Assembly (NCBI RefSeq): GCF_001570545.1
Contig: NZ_BBXD01000009.1
Span: 620,001-684,000 of the forward strand
Source of the DNA: Herbidospora mongoliensis
Lineage (GTDB): Bacteria > Actinomycetota > Actinomycetes > Streptosporangiales > Streptosporangiaceae
Direction of reading: 5' to 3'
DNA length: 64,000 bases
Below are positions 58,327-64,000 of the stretch, one piece after another. The notes under the pieces are model-generated. The model worked only from the letters and a program-made list of their open reading frames with translations, did not search any database and was not told the origin of the DNA. The translations under genes were made by a program, and so were the position numbers. Within the stretch, counting starts at the first letter, position 1, and each line of letters starts with the position of its first letter.

Positions 58327-60119
58327 GGTGCGACGGTCTCCTCTTCGAGGGCCGTGTGTTCGGCCTCCTGGCGTTCGTAGGCCGTCACGAGATCGCGGTA
58401 GCCGGCGCAGCGGGCCAGCAGGGTCTCGTGGGGGCCGTGGTCGGCGACGGTGCCGTTCTCGATGTAGACGACGTCGTCGGCCAGGGAGATCGTGGCCATG
58501 CGGTAGGCGATCACCATGACGGTGGCGTGCTGGTCGCGCAGGCCGAACAGGATGCGCTTCTCGACCTGCGGGTCGACGCTGGAGGTGGCGTCGTCGAGGA
58601 TCAGCAGCCTCGGCTCGCGGGCCAGCGCCCGAGCCAGCGCGAGCCGCTGGCGCTGGCCGCCCGACAGGGTGGTGCCGCGTTCGCCGACCTTGGTGTCGAG
58701 GGCGTCGGGCAGCGCGCTGACGAACCCGTCGGCCTGGGCCAGCCGCAGCGCCGCCCAGACCTTCTCGTCGGGGACATCGGCGCCGAGCGTGATGTTGCCC
58801 CGGACGGTGTCGTCGAACAGGAACGTCTGCTGGGGAACCAGCGAGACCGCGCCGCTCACGCCGTCGCGCTCGACCTCGCGCAGGTCGACGCCGTCGATCG
58901 CGACCACGCCCTCGTCGGGGTCGACCAGGCGGGCCAGCAGCTGGGTCAGGGTCGACTTGCCGGAGCCGGTGGGCCCGACCACGGCGACCGTGCGGCCCGG
59001 TTCGACGGTGAAGGAAACCTCGCGCAGCACCGGCACGCCGGGCTCGTAGGCGAAGGAGACGTCTGTGATGCCCAGCTCCGCGGGTCGATCGGCCGGCAGG
59101 GAGGCGGAGCCGTAAACCATCGACCCCTTCGCCTGCAGCACCTCCTGCACCCGCGTCCAGCCCACGACGGAGCGGGGCAGTTCACCCAGCACCCAGCCGA
59201 GCGCCCGCACGGGGAAGGCGAGCAGCGTGAACAGGTAGGACACCTGGATCAGCTCACCGGCGCTGACGGCGCCCGAGGCGAGCCGGTAGGACCCGAACAT
59301 CAGCACGGCGAGCACCCCGAGCGTCGGCAGCGCCTCCAGCAGCGGGTCGAACAGACCGCGCACCCGCCCGGCCGCGATGTTGGCGTCGCGCAGCGCGTCG
59401 GCCCGGGCCCGGAAGCGGACCGCCTCGGCGTCTTCGCGCCCGAGGGTCTTGATGACGAGCGCGCCGTCGAAGCTCTCGTGGGCGACCTCGGACACCGAGG
59501 CCCGCAGTTCCTGCGCCCGCGTGGCCAGCGGCGTGAGCCGGCGCTGGTAGACGAGGTTGAGCAGGGCGATCGCCGGAAAGATCAGGAAGCCGACCAGCGC
59601 GAGCACCGGATCGGTCAGCACGATCGCCACCGCCGCCGCGACCAGCATGACCACCACGCCGACCGCCATCGGCAGCGGCGCGAGCGGCCCCCACGCGGCC
59701 TCGGCGTCGGAGCTGGCGTTGGACAGCAGCTGCCCGGTCGGATGCCGGTGATGCCAGGCCAGTGGCAGCCGCAGGAACTGCCGCCCCAGCGACCGCCGGA
59801 CATGGGCCTGCATGCGGTATTGGTGGATGCCCGCCATGATGCGCCGGCCCATGATCCCGAGCGCCTTGAACACCGCGACCCCGACGATCAGCGCCGCCGC
59901 CAGCCACAACGTGCCCGCGACCGCCTGCTTGTCGCGGAAGGCCGGCAGGATCGCGTTCGTCGTCGCCCAGCCGAGCGCCCACGAGGACAGCACGGTCGTG
60001 ACGCCGTAGACGGCGCTGGCGAGAACCGCACCCGTGAAGATCTTCGGCTCGGTCTTGATGGCGTGGCCGATGACGCGGAACCCCTGGCGCATGACCGCGG
60101 ATGAGACCTTGTCGGGCAC
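58323..60119 (-). CDS. ABC exporter half-transporter, degenerate NBD
   Basis: 598 aa from the GTG at 60119 (GGAAGGA upstream). A six-helix membrane domain is followed by an ATPase with Walker A GPTGSGKSTL and a normal signature LSGGQRQRLALA. The Walker B Glu is Asp (LILDDATSSVD) and the H-loop His is Tyr (VIAYRMAT). This is the degenerate subunit of a heterodimeric exporter with the next gene. An upstream ATG at 60152 is possible but less favoured. Confidence 0.9.
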   Translation of the reverse strand: MPDKVSSAVMRQGFRVIGHAIKTEPKIFTGAVLASAVYGVTTVLSSWALGWATTNAILPAFRDKQAVAGTLWLAAALIVGVAVFKALGIMGRRIMAGIHQYRMQAHVRRSLGRQFLRLPLAWHHRHPTGQLLSNASSDAEAAWGPLAPLPMAVGVVVMLVAAAVAIVLTDPVLALVGFLIFPAIALLNLVYQRRLTPLATRAQELRASVSEVAHESFDGALVIKTLGREDAEAVRFRARADALRDANIAAGRVRGLFDPLLEALPTLGVLAVLMFGSYRLASGAVSAGELIQVSYLFTLLAFPVRALGWVLGELPRSVVGWTRVQEVLQAKGSMVYGSASLPADRPAELGITDVSFAYEPGVPVLREVSFTVEPGRTVAVVGPTGSGKSTLTQLLARLVDPDEGVVAIDGVDLREVERDGVSGAVSLVPQQTFLFDDTVRGNITLGADVPDEKVWAALRLAQADGFVSALPDALDTKVGERGTTLSGGQRQRLALARALAREPRLLILDDATSSVDPQVEKRILFGLRDQHATVMVIAYRMATISLADDVVYIENGTVADHGPHETLLARCAGYRDLVTAYERQEAEHTALEEETVAP

Positions 60120-60306
60120 TCGGGGTGTCCTTCCGTTTGGAGCGACGTACAAGCCCTGACCTTACAAACTTCGACCGACAGTTCGGATCGGGCATAGGGC
60201 TGACCATGAGGCGGGCCCAAAGGCTTAGGGCGGGGAAAGCCCAGAGGGGGAAATCACGACGATCACCGCTCTTATTCCCGAGGTCGCAGGTGCTTAGGGT
60301 TGACCC

Positions 60307-60942
60307 ATGAGCTACGCCCGCGCGGAACGTGCCGCCATCACCGACCTGCTCGACGATCTGGGCCCGTTCGCGCCCACCCTGTGCGCGGGCTGGGAGACCG
60401 CCGACCTCGCCGCCCACCTGGTGGTCCGGGAGCGCCGCATCGACGCCGCCGCCGGGATCGCGGTGAAGTTCCTCGCGCCGTACACGCAGAACGTGCAGGC
60501 GCAGGTCCGGGCCCGGCCCTATGCGGAAGTGGTCAACGAGATCCGGCAGGGGCCGCCCCGATGGACGCCCTACGGGCTGGTTCCCGGGCTCGACTCGGCG
60601 GTGAACACGATCGAGTTCTTCGTGCACCATGAGGACGTGCGGCGGGCTCAGGCGGGGTGGGAGCCTCGGGAGCTGCCCGCTGACCTGGATGATCTGCTGT
60701 GGAAGCGGGTTTCGGCCGGCGGGCGGCTGTTCTTCCGCAAGTCGCCGGTCGGGGTGGTGCTGCGGCGGGCGGGGACGGGTCAGAAGGCGGGGGCCAAGAT
60801 GTCCGAGCCCGCTGTGGTCGTGACGGGGCCTTCGCAGGAGCTGCTGCTGTTCGCCTTCGGGCGGCAGGACCATGCCCGGGTGGCGCTGGACGGGGACGCG
60901 GCGGCGGTGGAGAAGCTGATGGGAGCCGGGCTGGGGATGTGA
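60307..60942 (+). CDS. TIGR03085 family (DinB-like, mycothiol-linked) protein
   Basis: 211 aa, four-helix-bundle type. It begins YARAERAAITDLLDDLGPFAPTLCAGWETADLAAHLVVRERR, the TIGR03085 start (seen as short conserved blocks), and has FFVHHEDVRRAQ. The His residues in AAHLV and VHHEDV fit the metal site of the DinB/MDMPI superfamily. The substrate is unknown. It is convergent with the metallopeptidase gene, with only 9 bp between their stops. Confidence 0.85.
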   Translation: MSYARAERAAITDLLDDLGPFAPTLCAGWETADLAAHLVVRERRIDAAAGIAVKFLAPYTQNVQAQVRARPYAEVVNEIRQGPPRWTPYGLVPGLDSAVNTIEFFVHHEDVRRAQAGWEPRELPADLDDLLWKRVSAGGRLFFRKSPVGVVLRRAGTGQKAGAKMSEPAVVVTGPSQELLLFAFGRQDHARVALDGDAAAVEKLMGAGLGM

Positions 60943-60951
60943 CGTCCCAGG

Positions 60952-62115
60952 TTACAGGAGCAGGGCGAGGATGGCCTCGCCTGCTTCGCGGTCGCGTTCG
61001 GTGGCGGTCTCCGGGGTGGTGGCGGCGCGGATGCCTGCTGTGATCTTCTGTTTCGCGGCGTGGATGACGCGGTCGGTGACTTCTATGCGCTGGTACGTCT
61101 GGGGGTCGCGGGCGAAGGCCAGGGCCGCCGACGAGAGCAGGGTGCGGACGTTCGATCTGGCGTCGGGGGCCATGCGGAGCAGCAGGGCCCTGGCTTGGCG
61201 GTCCGCGAGATCGCGGTCGAAGGTGAGGATCTCGTCCAGGCGGTGACCGCCCAATTCTGGATAGGGGCCTGCCACCACGGCTGTTGCCACCTCGCCTTCC
61301 TCTGTCGTGGCGTCTCCTTCCAGGACCGCCCTCACCACGTTGAGGCGTTTTTCTGAGGGTGGGTACGCCCCCGCGCCCGTTCCGCCGGATCCGGTGTCGA
61401 GGAAGTCGGACAGGGCGCTCAGGTAGCCGGGGCCGGTGGCGAGGGCGGCGTAGACATCGGCGAAGACCTCCCCCAGCCACCTCTGCCAGTCCGGGCCCGA
61501 TCCGGCGGTCAACGTGCGCAGCGTCGGGGTGAGGTTCAGGTCGGTTTCGGCCAGGTGACCCACCTCGTGGGCGATGACCAGGGCGTCGGGGAGGTGGCGG
61601 AGGTGGAACCACGGGACGCCGATGACCGGGACCGGGAGACGTTCGACGACCTGGCGGAGAGAACCCTTCGGTTTCGCGGTCAGTTCGGTGGCGTAGTCGG
61701 CGCCTCTGGCGATGGAGAAGGGTTCGGCCGAGGGGCCCAAGAACACGAACGGGGGTTCTTTCAGCTTCGGGGCGTAGGCCCGGACGGGTTCGTAGCACTC
61801 CCAGGCCAGTTCGTCGGCGACCGTGAGGTAGTCGGCGAAGACGTCGGCCAGGCGGAGGGCGAACTTGGCGCGGAAGTAGTCGAGGACGTCGTGGGTGCGG
61901 ATCAGGAGGTGTTCGGTCGCCGTCCACGGGTCTGGGGAGTCCGCGCCCGCGGTGAGGTGGTCGACGGCCACCTGGAGAGCGGCGGTCACGGCGGCGATCT
62001 GGGTGTGGTGTTTCTCCAGGCGCGCGCCGGGGGCGGACAGGGATCGCCAGGCGGCGAGCTCGGCTTCCAGGCCGGCGATCTTGGCGTGGAGTTCGATACG
62101 GCGGCGGACGGTCAT
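60952..62115 (-). CDS. Zinc-metallopeptidase-like protein (HEVGH), coupled to CHAT-like gene
   Basis: 387 aa from the ATG at 62115, which overlaps the upstream stop (ATGA). Residues 1-~30 may form a coiled coil and 40-110 are helical. HEVGH is at 183-187 (ALVIAHEVGHLAETD), and GEVFADVYAAL at 215-225 supplies a likely third ligand, Glu216, as in gluzincins. No signal peptide, so cytoplasmic. The C-terminal ~100 residues are helical. No named family is recognised. It probably acts with the CHAT-like protein. Confidence 0.7.
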   Translation of the reverse strand: MTVRRRIELHAKIAGLEAELAAWRSLSAPGARLEKHHTQIAAVTAALQVAVDHLTAGADSPDPWTATEHLLIRTHDVLDYFRAKFALRLADVFADYLTVADELAWECYEPVRAYAPKLKEPPFVFLGPSAEPFSIARGADYATELTAKPKGSLRQVVERLPVPVIGVPWFHLRHLPDALVIAHEVGHLAETDLNLTPTLRTLTAGSGPDWQRWLGEVFADVYAALATGPGYLSALSDFLDTGSGGTGAGAYPPSEKRLNVVRAVLEGDATTEEGEVATAVVAGPYPELGGHRLDEILTFDRDLADRQARALLLRMAPDARSNVRTLLSSAALAFARDPQTYQRIEVTDRVIHAAKQKITAGIRAATTPETATERDREAGEAILALLL

Positions 62116-64000
62116 CGCGGGCCGAACCGAGGCATGTCGGGTGGGCGCACGTTGGAGAACAGCGCCGTGGCGGCGAACGCGAACGCATCGTCCTCCGAGT
62201 CGATCACGTGGCTCTGGATCCGCTGCCACATTCCCGGCGTGGTCGACCCGGCTGACACGGAGAGGGCCACGTCGGTGACGGCCACCGTTCGGGTCAGGCC
62301 GGGCGCGGGCCCGAGGGCGAGGACGGTGACGGGAAAGGCGGCGCGGACGACTTCCTGGGCGAAACGGTTGCGCAGCTCGAGCTGCCGGTGGAACTCCGCT
62401 CGATTCGCCGGAGCGAGGATGTCCAGCACGACGAGGGGCGGGGTGCGCCGGAGCCGCCGGAGTGCCTGGTGCAGGCCCGACGGCTCGATCGCGTCGTCGT
62501 CGCTGAGGAAGGAGATCGCGGGAACCGTCCGGGAGGCGTCCATCACTCCGACGATGTGCAGGACGGCGGGCGCGTTCGAGCCCGCCGCATTCAGCGGCAT
62601 CCCGGTCCCGACAGCGATGTCCCGATTCCGATAGACGTCAGCGACCTTCAACGAGCCGGGAACCCCGCGTAGCCGGGAGGCCCGCGTGGGATCAGGCTGG
62701 ATGAGGTCTACGTGGCGGTTCTGGAGCTCGGATCTGTCGTCAGCCGCCACGAGAGCGCGCGGTGTGCGGTAGACGCACCGGACCCGTGGATGCCGGCCCA
62801 GCGCCCTGCCGTCCCAGCCGAGAAGTTCCCATGGGGTGGCACCGGGGCCGACTTCGCCCGTCAGCCGAACGTCGACGGCTTCCCGAATCTCCGCCAAGCG
62901 CGTCGCCAGCCCAGGGAGCAGCAGCAGCCCCACAGTGTTTCTGGCACGAGCGCCCGCCCAGTCGGTACTGGCAGGTGGCGGGCCGTCCAGGACGACCACG
63001 ATCTCGTTCCCGGGGACGGGCTCGGCGGACAAGGGAGGTCCCAGTCGACCGGCCTTCGCGATCTGGCCCAGCTCCCGCCAGACCACTGCGGCCTCTTCGC
63101 GATAGTCCCGGTCGGGCCGCCCCGCCTCGGCGGCCAGGTCGGCCCGGGCCTGCCAGAGCGACCCGTGCCAATACATGGGACGGTCGCCGATCAGCTCTTG
63201 GGCGCGGTCGAGCCGTGACGACGTCGCCTCGGCCAGGTCAATGGGCATCCGCCGCCGGGCGAGCTCGACGAGGAAGGTCCCTCTCAGGTTAGGGCCTCCG
63301 TGGATCTCCAGTGGCTCCCGCTCATCCGGGATCGCGGGCCCCAGGCGGTTGCGCGCCCGGATCCAGTCCAGCCACGCGACGCCCTCGTGCCTCACGAGCC
63401 AGGACACCGCGTCGTCGAGCAACCCTCGCGCTTCCTCGGTACGCCCAGCCAGCCGGGCCACCTCCACGGCGAGGAGGTCGAGGTGGGCCCGGTCCCCCGG
63501 ATCCCGCTCCGACCGCTCGGCCAGCCAGGGATCGAGTACCGCAGCCGACAGATCCACGGGCAGCACGCATTTCCGCAGCCCGCCCAGCGATGTCAGACGC
63601 AGTCCGAGACCTGCGATCTGCTCGGTCAGCTCCCGCAGGCGCTCCCGGGTGGGCAGGCCGACCTGAAGCCCGACGACGGCTGCTTTCACCCGAGCCACCA
63701 CATCTGAGGACCCGAGCACCATTCGCCGGGCGAGGTCGACCGCACCTTCGTGCCGGTCCTGGGCGAGCCGGATGTCCACCCAGAGCGGGTCCGGGTGCAG
63801 AACGTCGTCCGGATAGTCGCCGAGCACCCGTTCCGCCGCGTCGGCGTCCCCCGCCACGTCGAGATGGATCCGGGCCGCTTCGCAGGTGAGAGCGGCCCGG
63901 ACCGAACCCCGTGTGGCGGTCCGGCGAGCGTGGGCGAGGGCGTCGAGAGCGTCGTCGTACTCCATCAGGTCGCCCAAGGCCCGCGCCATCATGATCGCCG
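62112..64000 (-). CDS. TPR plus degenerate CHAT-like protein, 5' end beyond window
   Basis: The frame is open at base 64000, so the true start is probably outside; the first in-window ATG is 63992. Counting from there, ~1-310 are helical TPR-like repeats. Residues ~330-610 look like a CHAT caspase-family domain: TPWELLGWDGRAL at 386-398, APAVLHIVG at 474-482 and PPLVVLDILAP at 518-528. In active CHAT proteases these blocks read HGH-like and NxC/NAC; here His is Val (VGV) and Cys is Ile (DIL). The protein is therefore likely a pseudo-protease or a divergent member. It is coupled to the HEVGH gene. Confidence 0.6.
   Translation of the reverse strand, partial: AIMMARALGDLMEYDDALDALAHARRTATRGSVRAALTCEAARIHLDVAGDADAAERVLGDYPDDVLHPDPLWVDIRLAQDRHEGAVDLARRMVLGSSDVVARVKAAVVGLQVGLPTRERLRELTEQIAGLGLRLTSLGGLRKCVLPVDLSAAVLDPWLAERSERDPGDRAHLDLLAVEVARLAGRTEEARGLLDDAVSWLVRHEGVAWLDWIRARNRLGPAIPDEREPLEIHGGPNLRGTFLVELARRRMPIDLAEATSSRLDRAQELIGDRPMYWHGSLWQARADLAAEAGRPDRDYREEAAVVWRELGQIAKAGRLGPPLSAEPVPGNEIVVVLDGPPPASTDWAGARARNTVGLLLLPGLATRLAEIREAVDVRLTGEVGPGATPWELLGWDGRALGRHPRVRCVYRTPRALVAADDRSELQNRHVDLIQPDPTRASRLRGVPGSLKVADVYRNRDIAVGTGMPLNAAGSNAPAVLHIVGVMDASRTVPAISFLSDDDAIEPSGLHQALRRLRRTPPLVVLDILAPANRAEFHRQLELRNRFAQEVVRAAFPVTVLALGPAPGLTRTVAVTDVALSVSAGSTTPGMWQRIQSHVIDSEDDAFAFAATALFSNVRPPDMPRFGPR

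Overview
The window is very GC-rich DNA from an actinobacterium. The gene content (mycothiol-type TIGR03085 protein, Spo0M homologue, PdtaR-type ANTAR regulator, GltBD, Lgt with an acidic tail) and the many ATGA/GTGA start-stop overlaps point to a spore-forming actinomycete, most likely Streptosporangiales. That placement is inference. Most of the window is core chromosome. Read right to left, the core genes run in the same order as two blocks I recall from Mycobacterium tuberculosis (hisI-trp-lgt-pyk-pdtaR-polA-rpsA-coaE-uvrB, then pyrG-nudix-xerD-parA-scpA-scpB-rluB).

1-9.0 kb, minus strand: tyrA (cut by the left edge), aroH, rluB with a roughly 450-residue repetitive Arg/Asp/Pro-rich N-terminus, scpB, scpA, parA, xerD (apparently a CTG start), a NUDIX hydrolase and pyrG. 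9.2-10.6 kb: an acyltransferase and a DUF4126 membrane protein on the plus strand. 10.6-22.8 kb: a VOC protein, uvrB, spo0M, an ArsB/SLC13-like transporter, coaE with a GNAT gene, rpsA, an anchored polysaccharide deacetylase, polA and a thioesterase.

23.1-32.1 kb: branched-chain amino-acid ABC transporter genes livHMGF (plus) and, converging on them, livK (minus). LivH carries a secreted-type domain fused to its N-terminus. Between livF and livK lie a small lipoprotein, a less GC-rich patch with a stem-loop, a 59-aa membrane protein, and an 834-aa protein that joins a PadR winged helix, two AfsR-type HTH domains, a sigma-factor-like section and TPR/Sel1-like repeats.

32.2-44.9 kb: pdtaR, a tRNA with anticodon CAA but a short (class I) variable loop, an SDR/HxlR divergent pair, pyk with a DasR-like palindrome before its start, a lipoprotein, DUF2784, a subtilisin-like protease and gltDB. 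44.9-51.5 kb: a BpsA-family (branched polyamine synthase-like) protein, two paralogous anchored extracytoplasmic proteins, a VIT-family transporter, lgt, a DsbA/MauE-type redox pair and a 202-bp inverted-repeat element. 51.5-56.5 kb: trpA, trpB, trpC, DUF2752, DUF4190, the Trp-associated membrane protein and hisI, without trpE. 56.5-60.1 kb: a heterodimeric ABC exporter with one degenerate ATP site.

60.3-64.0 kb: a TIGR03085 protein, then a translationally coupled pair made of a TPR plus CHAT-like protein whose catalytic His and Cys appear to be missing, and an HEVGH zinc-metallopeptidase-like protein. This pair and the 834-aa multi-HTH protein with its 59-aa partner are the best candidates for an undescribed system.
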